From assembly GCA_029053015.1 (NCBI GenBank), contig JAIDHX010000015.1, positions 1 to 64,000 on the forward strand: a stretch of 64,000 nt of DNA, given 5' to 3'. How positions within the stretch are numbered: position 1 is the stretch's first letter; the number at the start of each line of letters is the position of its first letter. Below, piece by piece: positions 31,980-40,299 of the stretch. Source of the stretch: Lachnospiraceae bacterium. GTDB taxonomy: Bacteria; Bacillota; Clostridia; Lachnospirales; Lachnospiraceae. The notes beneath the pieces are model-generated. The model ran no database searches. It saw only the letters and a program-made list of their open reading frames with translations, and had not been told where the DNA came from. A program made the position numbers and the translations under genes.

Positions 31980-33395
31980 TTGAATCGGAAAGAGGGGAGG
32001 ATACCCATAGAAAAAAACACGGATTCCGAAGGAAAGAAAACAGTCCGCGTCCTTGACGGGGAGGGAAAACAGATTGGTTTGACCTATCCGAAACGGGCAG
32101 CGGGGCTGGTAAAAAAGGGTCGGGCATATTATGTGAACGACTTTATCATTCGTCTGAGTATGTCCGATGCCATGTTGCCAGACAGCAAACAAAAATCGGA
32201 GGTAATGAAGATGGATAATCGTATCATAATAAATAGCACGAACAATGAGACAGAGAATCAGGTTTTAAAGTTGTATTTCGAGCCGCGTAAGTGGTCATTT
32301 AACAAGGCTTGTGAGGACAATGTCGGCAATCGCTCCTTTATGACAGGGCCGGATGGGACGTTGGCAGAGGGCTACATGATTGGTGACTGGAGTTATCACT
32401 GGACGGAGATTGTTTCCGAAACGCTCCTTTTACCCAAAAACACGGACTGCAGCTTTACTTTCTGGCTGAACGGCGGGGAGAACGACAGGAACGATGAGGT
32501 GTGCCGCTTTGAGGTTGTTTTTAACAATGACTATGAGCAGCGTTTTACCTACAATTTGAACCGCAACTACATTCGCCCTGTAAAGAAGCTGAACGGCTGG
32601 GAGCTTTACGAGATACCATTCCGGACGCAGGATAATGAGTATACGCAGTTAAGGTTTGTCGCCCAGAAAGCATATATGACAGTTCTGTCAGCAAAAGACG
32701 CATCTGCATATGAGGGATTGACAGGCAGCGAGGACCCGTTTGAGGCGGAGAGACCGCAGCGCCACAATATTGTGTTTGACGACGGCTACCCTGCCAACAA
32801 GTGGTACGGCACCAAAAATCTGGAGCAGGCACATAAAAGTGGGAATCCTGCACATTGGCATGAATGGGCAGAATGGGTTCGGGACAAGTTCCAGAACGTC
32901 GGCATGAATGGGCAGAATGGATTCGGGACAGGAGCTAAGGCATCGGCAGACATTGAGACAAAAGGTCTTGCTGATGCAGTGGAGCAGGTTGTGGACAAGC
33001 TCAGAAGAGGCGAGTATGTTTCCGTAGAGCATTTTGAAGGCACTGTGGAAAACAGCGGCGAACAAGTGCGCGGGATCATGGAGAATGCCATGCAGAGGCT
33101 GCGAAATGCGATGAAGCAGATTGCCAGTGAGGTTCAGGCAAACACGAGTGCTCGTTTGAGTGAGATTTCTGCAAGTCTGGATACGCTTTCGTCAACCTGT
33201 GACATGTTGAGAGACATTGATCTGGAAAGCATTGCAGGTAACATAAGAAGCGGCCGGGAAGATGACGACGAGGATTTGGACGACATCATATCGGATGCAG
33301 CTGAGACCATATCGGATATGGCTGATGAGCTTAGCGACGACATTGAAGAAATCGTGGACGAGCTTGAAGAGATGAGGGATTCTCTGTCAATATAG
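31980..33395 (+). CDS. Unknown protein with C-terminal acidic coiled coil
   Basis: Up to 471 residues from TTG 31980. The N-terminal module (TVRVLDGEGKQIGLTYPKRAAGLVKKGRAYYVNDFIIRLS) occurs at the front of many Lachnospiraceae proteins as I recall; its role is unknown. A beta-rich middle (YMIGDWSYHWTEIVSETLLLPKNT, CSFTFWLNGGEND) looks like a jelly-roll or carbohydrate-binding-like domain. The last 130 residues are helical and strongly acidic (DDDEDLDDIISDAAETISDMADELSDDIEEIVDELEEM). No signal peptide or membrane helix. The start is odd: GGGGAGG (31994-32000) is ideally spaced for codon ATA at 32007, not for TTG 31980 or any ATG. Confidence 0.7.
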   Translation: MNRKEGRIPIEKNTDSEGKKTVRVLDGEGKQIGLTYPKRAAGLVKKGRAYYVNDFIIRLSMSDAMLPDSKQKSEVMKMDNRIIINSTNNETENQVLKLYFEPRKWSFNKACEDNVGNRSFMTGPDGTLAEGYMIGDWSYHWTEIVSETLLLPKNTDCSFTFWLNGGENDRNDEVCRFEVVFNNDYEQRFTYNLNRNYIRPVKKLNGWELYEIPFRTQDNEYTQLRFVAQKAYMTVLSAKDASAYEGLTGSEDPFEAERPQRHNIVFDDGYPANKWYGTKNLEQAHKSGNPAHWHEWAEWVRDKFQNVGMNGQNGFGTGAKASADIETKGLADAVEQVVDKLRRGEYVSVEHFEGTVENSGEQVRGIMENAMQRLRNAMKQIASEVQANTSARLSEISASLDTLSSTCDMLRDIDLESIAGNIRSGREDDDEDLDDIISDAAETISDMADELSDDIEEIVDELEEMRDSLSI

Positions 33396-33430
33396 TCAGA
33401 TATCCATCGTAAAATAAGACAAGCAACAGG

Positions 33431-33460
33431 CTGCCGTGGAGAAATCCACGGCAGTTTTTT
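33431..33460 (+). terminator. Intrinsic terminator
   Basis: CTGCCGTGG (33431-33439) and CCACGGCAG (33446-33454) around a 6-base loop, followed by TTTTTT. Confidence 0.85.
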
Positions 33461-33503
33461 GCTATGGATTTTGGTTCAATTTGCCCCGTAAAAAAATGAT
33501 GAA

Positions 33504-34397
33504 TCAGTCCGCCGGAAAATGAAGCGTAATGGAAAGAAATCCATCCTGAAAATCTGCCTTGACGCTGCCGCCCATTTCTTCTGTCAGGGTTTTAGCGATG
33601 GAGAGCCCGAGACCGGTGGAGCGTTCCCCGCTTTCTACCGTGAAAAAACGGTCAAAGAGGCGTCCTGCCGTCAGTTCGTCCAGCGTGTCAGCCTGATTGC
33701 GGAAAGTGATGGCGCCATCTGGGGTAAGTGTGATGGACAAGCTGTTGTTGCTGTATTTTATGGCGTTGTCCATCAGATTGGCGAGGATGCGCATAAGAGC
33801 CTGTCGGTTTAAGACGCGGCAGACTTCGGATTCGGGCATATATATCTGCGGCTCAATACCGGCATTTTTCAGCGCGCCGTAATAGGCGGCGGCAGTTTCT
33901 TCCAAAGCGGCGTTCAGGGACAGGCTTTCTTTCTCTGTATCAAAATCGGCAGACAGAATGACGGAGTAGCGGAAAAGCTCCTCCGTCAGATTTTTCAATG
34001 CCTGCACGCGGTTCTCGATAATATCCAGATAGCTTTTTGCCTTGTCAGACAGCGGTTCCTGCTTTATCAGTTCCATGTAGCCGCATATTGCCGTCAGCGG
34101 CGTGCGCAAATCGTGGGACATATTGGTGACGGCGGCTTTCAGTTCGCGGTCGCCCTGCATATAAGTAAGCTGCGCTTTTCTGAGAAGCTTTAGCTGCCGA
34201 TCTATGTCGGCAGCCAGACTTCTCATCTTTTTGTCGGATGTTGAGATTGCGATACCGACATTTGTGTCGCTTTTTAACCGTTCTACAAATGTTTCACGAA
34301 GTTCGTCGGCTGCACGGCGTATGGAAACCAGCCTTAAAATAAGAATAATAATGATAAAAATAAGTATCAGTGTTAATAGGCAGAGCAGGCTTGTCAT
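33504..34397 (-). CDS. Sensor histidine kinase, peptide-stress type
   Basis: 297 residues from ATG 34397 with AAGGAGA upstream. One N-terminal hydrophobic segment (LLCLLTLILIFIIIILILRLV) and essentially no outside sensor domain, then HAMP-like linker, H-box NMSHDLRTPLTAICGYM, N-box NLMDNAIKYS and G-box GLGLSIAKTL. Kinases with this minimal input usually sense through a partner ABC transporter. It is the last gene of a four-gene set with a response regulator and an ABC-2 transporter, 10 bp after the permease, resembling lantibiotic or bacitracin resistance modules. Confidence 0.88.
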   Translation of the reverse strand: MTSLLCLLTLILIFIIIILILRLVSIRRAADELRETFVERLKSDTNVGIAISTSDKKMRSLAADIDRQLKLLRKAQLTYMQGDRELKAAVTNMSHDLRTPLTAICGYMELIKQEPLSDKAKSYLDIIENRVQALKNLTEELFRYSVILSADFDTEKESLSLNAALEETAAAYYGALKNAGIEPQIYMPESEVCRVLNRQALMRILANLMDNAIKYSNNSLSITLTPDGAITFRNQADTLDELTAGRLFDRFFTVESGERSTGLGLSIAKTLTEEMGGSVKADFQDGFLSITLHFPAD

Positions 34398-34407
34398 AAC
34401 GTCTCCT

Positions 34408-35235
34408 TTACTTGAGTTCTTTCCGGCTGAAAAAGAAACATCCGGCAGCGCTCGATAAAACGGTAATGGACAGAGAAAGCGCAGCAATCCGGAAAGGATG
34501 CAGAATGTCTAGGTTTGCAAGCTGAAGTACCTGCCCACCGGGAAGCAAATCGTAGAAAAACTGATAAATTTCCCGTTTCATACCCGTCAGATACTGCGGA
34601 TTTGCAATCTCTTCCACGGAAATCTCACCATTTATGGAATACTCAGCTACCGGAATTGTTTCGGGAGCATTGAGCATCTGTAACAAAATCATGCCGGCCA
34701 TCAACAGAAAGAAGGCTGCCAGGATACAGATAATGTTGGCGTGCGACTTTGAGGAGCAGAGCATGGAAATCATATTGTAAAGCGCTGCATATGCAACACA
34801 CAGTAAAAAACCATCCACAAAGAGTGTAAGGAAAAAAGAAAGCTTTATTGTGGGAAGTCCGAAGAGGGGAATCCCCAAAACAAATGCTGCGGCAAGTGTC
34901 ACCAAATACATCAGTGCTGCGGCGAAAACGCACAGAATAAAATTGGAAAAATAGATGCCGGTTCGGGTGTGTCCGACAATCAGCTTATTGCGGATAGTGC
35001 CGTCGCTGTATTCCGTTCCCACAAACAGACTGCACAGGACGGAAAGAATAATAGAAATGGCAATGGGGCCGCCAAAAAGGAAGTTATCTAATTTGGGGGA
35101 ATGGCCATATTGCACGGATTGGTTTTTCTGATCTATCAGGATGGCGGCGATAAATAAAAAAGATAAAATCAGTCCGCCGATAAAAACGCGATTTTTTCGG
35201 ATACGCAAAAAGCCGGCCTGTAAAAGCTTATTCAT
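34408..35235 (-). CDS. ABC-2 type transporter permease
   Basis: 275 residues with six predicted helices, including FIGGLILSFLFIAAILI, IAISIILSVLCSLFVGTEYSDGTIRNKLIVGH and ITVLSSAAGCFFF. The EYSDGTIRNK segment is typical of BcrB/NatB-like permeases. ATG 35235 has GGAGGT upstream and overlaps the ATPase gene by 8 bp. Works with the ATPase at 35228; substrate possibly a cationic antimicrobial peptide. Confidence 0.85.
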   Translation of the reverse strand: MNKLLQAGFLRIRKNRVFIGGLILSFLFIAAILIDQKNQSVQYGHSPKLDNFLFGGPIAISIILSVLCSLFVGTEYSDGTIRNKLIVGHTRTGIYFSNFILCVFAAALMYLVTLAAAFVLGIPLFGLPTIKLSFFLTLFVDGFLLCVAYAALYNMISMLCSSKSHANIICILAAFFLLMAGMILLQMLNAPETIPVAEYSINGEISVEEIANPQYLTGMKREIYQFFYDLLPGGQVLQLANLDILHPFRIAALSLSITVLSSAAGCFFFSRKELK

Positions 35236-36142
35236 GGTTGATACCTCCTGTCAGACGAATATAGTAGCTCTCCAAAGTTTCGTTTTTTTCCTGCATGGTA
35301 CAAATGTCACAATTTTGCCCTGCAAGTTTTTTTGACAACTCTGTCACGTTGACAGTGCCGAAGATATCCGCTTCCGTATCTGATAAAATGTCATATTCCA
35401 GATTTTTTTCGTCTAAAACGCGGGCAAGCGCTTTTGTATCAGTGACGGTAATGTGCGTGCACTTGCGGCAGGCAGCTTCCAGTTCTTTGGCACTGATTTC
35501 TTTCAGCATATGTCCGCCGTCTATAAAGCCGTAGTGGGTTGCAAGCCTTGCAAGCTCATCTAGGATATGGCTGGAAATCAGGCAGGTGACCTGTTTGTCC
35601 CTGTTGAGTTTTAAAATCAGTTCGCGGATTTCCACGATGCCCTGTGGGTCAAGTCCGTTCATCGGTTCGTCGAGCACCAGAAAATCGGGGTCCCCGGCGA
35701 GTGCTACCGCGATGCCAAGGCGCTGCCGCATACCGAGGGAAAAGTCGGCGGCCTTCTTCTTGCCGGTGTCAGCAAGTCCCACAAGGGCGAGAAGCTCATG
35801 AAGTCCGTCGTAGGAGGGTTTTCCGAGAATCCGGTACTGCTGTTTCAGATTATCCTCCGCAGTCATATTCATGTAGATGGAAGGTGTCTCCACTACAGCG
35901 CCCATCCGCCGGCGGGATTTTGCGATGCTTTTTTCTGTGTCTGCGCAGCCGTATAGGGTGTATTCCCCGCTTGTCGGCTGTGCCAGCCCGCATATCAGCC
36001 GTATCAGCGTGGTTTTGCCTGCGCCGTTCTTTCCCACAAAGCCATAGATGGCGCCCTTTGGGATATGCATGGAAAGAGCGTCCAAAGCTTTCAGATGCCC
36101 GTACTGTTTGGTGAGGGCATTGGTTGATAAAATATACTCCAT
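35228..36142 (-). CDS. ABC transporter ATP-binding protein (BcrA-like)
   Basis: 304 residues. Walker A GKNGAGKTT, signature FSLGMRQRLGIAVAL, Walker B FLVLDEPMNGLD and H-loop LISSHIL. SLGM instead of LSGG in the signature is characteristic of the BcrA/lantibiotic-immunity branch. The C-terminal 90 residues form the regulatory extension usual in that group. GGAGGT precedes ATG 36142. Together with 34408 it likely exports or expels antimicrobial peptides. Confidence 0.9.
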   Translation of the reverse strand: MEYILSTNALTKQYGHLKALDALSMHIPKGAIYGFVGKNGAGKTTLIRLICGLAQPTSGEYTLYGCADTEKSIAKSRRRMGAVVETPSIYMNMTAEDNLKQQYRILGKPSYDGLHELLALVGLADTGKKKAADFSLGMRQRLGIAVALAGDPDFLVLDEPMNGLDPQGIVEIRELILKLNRDKQVTCLISSHILDELARLATHYGFIDGGHMLKEISAKELEAACRKCTHITVTDTKALARVLDEKNLEYDILSDTEADIFGTVNVTELSKKLAGQNCDICTMQEKNETLESYYIRLTGGINHE

Positions 36143-36191
36143 TATAATACCTCCTGCATTTCTTACCGGAAATTCTGCCGATACCGGTATG

Positions 36192-36215
36192 CTGACAGAT
36201 AAATCCGGCTGTCAG
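36192..36215. promoter_or_regulatory. Candidate operator upstream of the ABC genes
   Basis: CTGACAG (36192-36198) and CTGTCAG (36209-36215) form a perfect 7-bp dyad with a 10-bp spacer in the 130-bp gap between the response regulator and the ABC operon. A palindrome ATACCGGTAT lies at 36181-36190 beside it. Binding by the regulator at 36273 is inferred. Confidence 0.4.
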
Positions 36216-36272
36216 TAATTAGGATAACCGGAAAAAGTTAAGCAGGCGGTAAAGAAAACAGTAAAGAAAAGG

Positions 36273-36944
36273 TTAAGATTTCTCGGTTTTCAAGCGGAAC
36301 CCGATGCCCCACACTGCCTCGATATAATCCCTTCCGCCAAGCTCCGACAGCTTTTTCCGCAGATTGCTGATGTGTACCTTTAAGGAGCTTTCCGTGCAGT
36401 CCGGCGTATCCGCGCAGATTCTGTCGAGAATAGTCGATTTCGGAATAACCTGCCCGGGATTTTGAAGAAGAAGCTTGAAAATGGCATATTCGGTTCTTGT
36501 CAGTCTTACCGTTTTTCCGTCAGCCGAAACTTCATGCAGATCATGATTTAATGTTAAATTTTCAAAAATGACGGAAGTGTCGTTTGCACGCGCCGCATTT
36601 CTAAATTGTACCGCAATCCGCGCAAGCAGCTCTCTGGGGTCGAAAGGCTTTGTCAGATAGTCGGCGGCGCCGCCAAGCAGCACATTCACCTTGTCCTCCG
36701 TGTTTATCTTTGCACTGATAACAATGACGGGAATCCCCTGCAGCGCAGGCAGAATCTCTTCTCCCGACAGCCCCGGCAGCATCAAATCCAGCAGAACAAG
36801 GTCAGCTCTTTCCCGCTCCAGCAAAAGCAGCGCCTCCGTCCCAGAATAAGCCCTGATAACCCGATACCCCTCTCTTACCAAAACCTCCTCCACCATATCC
36901 CCAATATATCCATCATCCTCAACCACCAAAATAGTCCTCATCAT
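36273..36944 (-). CDS. OmpR-family response regulator
   Basis: 223 residues. Receiver domain with VVEDD (Asp10/11), phospho-acceptor Asp53 (LLDLMLP) and KPF lysine; winged-helix domain with RLTRTEYAIFKLLLQNPGQV and SSLKVHISNLRKKL...YIEAVWGIGFRL. It starts MM; the second ATG has the better distance from AGAAGGGA. Its partner kinase is at 33504, with the ABC genes between, so the module order is RR-ABC-ABC-HK. The regulator is separated from the rest by 130 bp with possible operators. Confidence 0.92.
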   Translation of the reverse strand: MMRTILVVEDDGYIGDMVEEVLVREGYRVIRAYSGTEALLLLERERADLVLLDLMLPGLSGEEILPALQGIPVIVISAKINTEDKVNVLLGGAADYLTKPFDPRELLARIAVQFRNAARANDTSVIFENLTLNHDLHEVSADGKTVRLTRTEYAIFKLLLQNPGQVIPKSTILDRICADTPDCTESSLKVHISNLRKKLSELGGRDYIEAVWGIGFRLKTEKS

Positions 36945-37124
36945 ATTCCCTTCTCTTTATAATGTATCTTTACCTATGCCAACATCCATTCGCCGGCCGA
37001 TATCTGACAATTCCCCCATGTTCAGCCGCCAGCCCCCGATATTCTTTGCCAGCTCGTAAAACCCTCACACAAAACCAAGTAAGTATAGCTTTACAAATCT
37101 TTTCTATCCTAGCGCACTAGGTTA

Positions 37125-37263
37125 GGTCTGAAAAGTCCTTATACTTCTCAGCAGACCGTATAAAAACACCGGTACTTGGCGAGGTCCCTCACGAGCCTAG
37201 TACCGCTGTGTTTTTATCCGAGCGAGAGCGTGTCTGCGGAGAAGTATAAGGACTCTTCAGACC
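37125..37263. repeat. 139-bp long-hairpin element in a 457-bp gene-free stretch
   Basis: The outer 25-bp arms (37125-37149 and 37239-37263) match at 24 of 25 positions. Inside, GCAGAC pairs with GTCTGC, ATAAAAACAC with GTGTTTTTAT, and CGGTACTTGGC with GCCTAGTACCG (one mismatch), leaving a 14-base loop. A further small hairpin CCTAG/CTAGG lies at 37108-37121. The gap 36945-37401 contains no gene I can support. This looks like a palindromic dispersed repeat (MITE- or BIME-like) or a structured RNA. Confidence 0.8.
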
Positions 37264-37401
37264 GTCCCGTGCGTGCCTGTTTTGATTATAACGCGCCCCT
37301 CCACCCCCTGTAAACTTCATTTTTTCTCCCTTCTCTGAATTGTATACTCGTTAAAAACAGGTTATAATGGTACTAACAAATCGGGAGTTGTGGAGGAGAG
37401 T

Positions 37402-37917
37402 ATGCTGTATCACGGAACGACAATAGGTGGATTAAGTATCATCAAAGCAAATGCCAAATCTCATACGTCAGAAAAGACGGTTGCTTATTTTACCGAGGAC
37501 AGATGTTACGCCTTGGTATGCTGCCGAACCAGAGAGGAAAACTTTGTCACTATGGGACTCCGCGGGGACGGGAAACAGCATTATTTCGAGAGATTCCCAA
37601 ACCAGCTAAAAAAACTTTACGGCGGTAAACGTGGATATATTTATACTATCGCTGCAGCAGATGGATTGGTAAACACAAAAGGGCATACTTGGGAGAGCGA
37701 GACAGACGTATCTGTTCATCGGTGTGAGATTGTGGACGACGTCTATGCTGAGATATTGAAAGAAGAACAAGCCGGCAATATTGTCATTCACAGATATTTA
37801 GAAATTGACCCGATTGAGCAGCAACAGAATGCAAACTACATGAAAGAACACATTGATGACCAAGGCGAGGAAATGAGACGGTTTTACCTGACTCACTTTT
37901 CTTCATTATGGGATTGA
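37402..37917 (+). CDS. Unknown protein with ADP-ribosyltransferase-like N terminus
   Basis: 171 residues from ATG 37402, just after TGGAGGAG; GTG 37390 lies inside that site. The opening MLYHGTTIGGLSIIKANAKSH followed by VAYFTEDRCYAL resembles the HGT strand and the following strand of ADP-ribosyltransferase-fold domains such as DUF3990, where a small protein modifies or binds NAD-related ligands. A catalytic Glu cannot be placed with confidence. No signal peptide. It stands alone after the hairpin element and is followed by a terminator. Confidence 0.6.
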   Translation: MLYHGTTIGGLSIIKANAKSHTSEKTVAYFTEDRCYALVCCRTREENFVTMGLRGDGKQHYFERFPNQLKKLYGGKRGYIYTIAAADGLVNTKGHTWESETDVSVHRCEIVDDVYAEILKEEQAGNIVIHRYLEIDPIEQQQNANYMKEHIDDQGEEMRRFYLTHFSSLWD

Positions 37918-37936
37918 GGGCTGTTAAAGCAAAAAG

Positions 37937-37980
37937 AAGCCGCTGTCGGACTGAAAAATATTTGTCCGGCAACGGCTTTT
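37937..37980 (+). terminator. Intrinsic terminator
   Basis: AAGCCG...CGGAC pairs with GTCCG...CGGCTT with a 4-base internal mismatch loop and 12-base terminal loop, ending CTTTTATT. Confidence 0.6.
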
Positions 37981-38015
37981 ATTCGTGATAACAGAAGTAT
38001 GGCAGACATACATCG

Positions 38016-39401
38016 CTACTGTACATGGATAAGGGGCAGCAGGATACGGATTGTAAAGGTGTGGTCTTTCGTCTGGGTGACAAGGCTGCCGCTGTGTTCC
38101 CGCATAATTTTTTCACAGGTCTTCAGACCGATACCGGTGCTTTCCTTCTCGTCGTCCTCCTCCACGATACCGTTTGTAAAGCTAAGTTCGAAGAAATTGT
38201 CATGCTCAGAGGCGGCGACTGATATAGGAACCGTAACGTCGGCATATTTTCGGATATTGCTGAGAATATTGTTCAGCACACGCTGCATAAATTCAACGTC
38301 CATGCGGCAGGCGCCTTGATACTGCTCTGCATCCAAAGGCGCTTCCACGGCAAAGCCGAGATTCTCCAAATCAAATACCATATTGTCTAACAGTCCGGTA
38401 ATCAAATCAGAGACAGGAATCTTTTCCATGTGGTATTCCTCGTAGATACGCTGGGAAACAAGGAAATATTCAAAGATTTTATCTGACAAATCCTTCATCA
38501 GAAATGCCTTCTCAGAGGACTTTTCCAAAAACTCCTGCAATTGTGCTTCGTCACGATATTTATGCTGTTTCATGATTTCCAGATAACCGATGATGGAGGT
38601 CAGAGGCGTTCTCAAGTCATGGGACAGGGAGGTTATCAGTTTTTGATTGGCATTCTGATTGGCCTCCGCCTGTTGCTGCTTTTCCAGAATGGAAAGCCGC
38701 ATCTGGTTGATACCATATGCGAGCTGATACATCTCGTCGCTGCTTTTTTCGGTTACATGGTAGGTAAGGTCTCCACTCTTTAGAATCCGCAGCTCGTGGG
38801 CAAGCCGCTTGATATAATTGATTTTGCTGCGTACAATAAGAAGGAGCGGAACCAGAAACAGCAAAAACAAAATAAGCAGGTAAATGTAATAGGCAAACAG
38901 GTAAGCTTTGGTGTAGCTGTAGGATTCGACTGAGGCAAACAGGGTAATGCCGTCGGCAAAGGTGATGCCGTAAAAGTTCATATAATACAGCTCGGTGTGG
39001 CTGCTGATAAGCTCCTGCGTGGTTCGATAATTGTAGTAATCCACAAGCCGGTCAAAGGATTGGTTATAGTTGGCGGATGTGCTGTAACGGACATAGGTAT
39101 CGTCGGTCAAAACAAGCGACACGTCGGGATATTCATAGTTCCACTCACAGATGGCGGCGATGTCTTCGCTGGTAATCTGGTTTTCCGTTACATATTCCTG
39201 GAACTTTTCCCTGCAGGCTTCACTCTCTTTTGCTATATTGCCAAGGGTTATGTAGTAATAATCGAGCAGCGCGTATATACCGGTCTGCAAAGGGCCGGCA
39301 ATGCAATATGTAATGGATAAAAGCAGGGTGACGGCAAGCGCCAGCTTTACAATCAACCTGTCTTTGATAAAATGTGTCAGCTTATACCACACGATAGCCA
39401 C
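38016..39401 (-). CDS. Membrane sensor histidine kinase
   Basis: 461 residues. Two membrane helices (residues 16-36 and about 170-195) bracket an outside domain of about 135 residues that begins LQTGIYALLDYYYITLG and contains several Tyr-rich stretches. A HAMP domain, H-box SLSHDLRTPLTSIIGYLE, and an ATP-binding domain ending TGIGLKTCEKIMREHSGS follow. The N-box and G-box look functional although the first G-box is short. It is translationally coupled to the regulator upstream (20-bp overlap). The signal is unknown; the layout resembles VanS- or PhoR-like kinases. Confidence 0.9.
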   Translation of the reverse strand: MAIVWYKLTHFIKDRLIVKLALAVTLLLSITYCIAGPLQTGIYALLDYYYITLGNIAKESEACREKFQEYVTENQITSEDIAAICEWNYEYPDVSLVLTDDTYVRYSTSANYNQSFDRLVDYYNYRTTQELISSHTELYYMNFYGITFADGITLFASVESYSYTKAYLFAYYIYLLILFLLFLVPLLLIVRSKINYIKRLAHELRILKSGDLTYHVTEKSSDEMYQLAYGINQMRLSILEKQQQAEANQNANQKLITSLSHDLRTPLTSIIGYLEIMKQHKYRDEAQLQEFLEKSSEKAFLMKDLSDKIFEYFLVSQRIYEEYHMEKIPVSDLITGLLDNMVFDLENLGFAVEAPLDAEQYQGACRMDVEFMQRVLNNILSNIRKYADVTVPISVAASEHDNFFELSFTNGIVEEDDEKESTGIGLKTCEKIMREHSGSLVTQTKDHTFTIRILLPLIHVQ

Positions 39402-40077
39402 GCCCCCATACGTTTTGTATATATTTGGATTCTTTTAAATCCGGCTCCAGCTTGCGTCGCAGATTCCGGATATGAACGGTTACAGTGTTGTTGGAGGAGG
39501 AAAAATAGGGTTCGTTCCAGACACTCTCATAGATATTTTGTACGGAAAAAACCTTTTGTCTGTTGGATGCCAGAAGAACCAGAATCTGGTATTCTATTTC
39601 GGTCAGTTCAATTTCCTTATCGTCCTTTAATACGCGCTGCTTATCCAAATCAATCTGCAAATCATGGACATACAGCACCTTGGCGGCGGGTTTTGCCGTG
39701 CCGGTGTATTGATAACAGCGGCGAAGGAGCGCTTTTACGCGGGAGAGAAGCTCTGTGTAGGAAAACGGTTTTACCAGATAGTCGTCCCCGCCTGCGGAGA
39801 ATCCCATAACCTTGTCTGTGTCGGTGGATTTTGCCGTCAGGAATAAAACAGGGGTCAGATAGTCCTGCCGTATGGTTTCACAGGCGTGTATGCCGGACAG
39901 TCCCGGCATCATGACATCCATGATAATCAAATCGATGGAATCATTCATGAGTTCTACTGCCCTTGTGCCGTTTTCTGCTTCTACGATTTCACAGCCTTCG
40001 CTTTCCAACAAAATGCGAATGACTTCGCGGATTTCCGCATCGTCGTCCACAACCATGATTTTTGCGCTTTGTTCCAT
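39382..40077 (-). CDS. OmpR-family response regulator
   Basis: 231 residues from ATG 40077, after CAGGAGGG; a longer frame upstream lacks a ribosome site. Receiver motifs VVDDD, Asp54 in IIMDVMMP and VKPF; C-terminal winged helix with ELTEIEYQILVLLASNRQKVFS and TVTVHIRNLRRKLEPDLKESKYIQNVWGRGYRVV. It forms a two-gene operon with the kinase at 38016. The CapA-like lipoprotein gene is divergent, 222 bp away, and a possible target. Confidence 0.93.
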   Translation of the reverse strand: MEQSAKIMVVDDDAEIREVIRILLESEGCEIVEAENGTRAVELMNDSIDLIIMDVMMPGLSGIHACETIRQDYLTPVLFLTAKSTDTDKVMGFSAGGDDYLVKPFSYTELLSRVKALLRRCYQYTGTAKPAAKVLYVHDLQIDLDKQRVLKDDKEIELTEIEYQILVLLASNRQKVFSVQNIYESVWNEPYFSSSNNTVTVHIRNLRRKLEPDLKESKYIQNVWGRGYRVV

Positions 40078-40230
40078 GTAACCCTCCTGTGTGACAGTGC
40101 CGTGCAGGCACCGGTAAAGTTGTATCCTAATTGTATCATGTGTGAAAAGGATTGTCAGTGTCAGTTTTATATCTTCATTATTCTTCACTTTTCCCCCTTT
40201 AAAAAAATAGACATGCGCGTGTTGGTTTCC

Positions 40231-40260
40231 TTGCACAAGAGTTCCGGTATCTGTTATAAT
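40231..40260 (+). promoter_or_regulatory. Promoter of the CapA-like gene
   Basis: TTGCAC (40231-40236), 18-bp spacer, TATAAT (40255-40260), 40 bp before ATG 40300. Confidence 0.6.
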
Positions 40261-40299
40261 AGAGAAAAATCTAAGGTTTCATCGGACACGGAGGCAGAA

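Noticed and set aside
37081..37263. CRISPR array
   Set aside because: The repeated segments are inverted, not direct, and there are no regularly spaced units or cas genes in the window.
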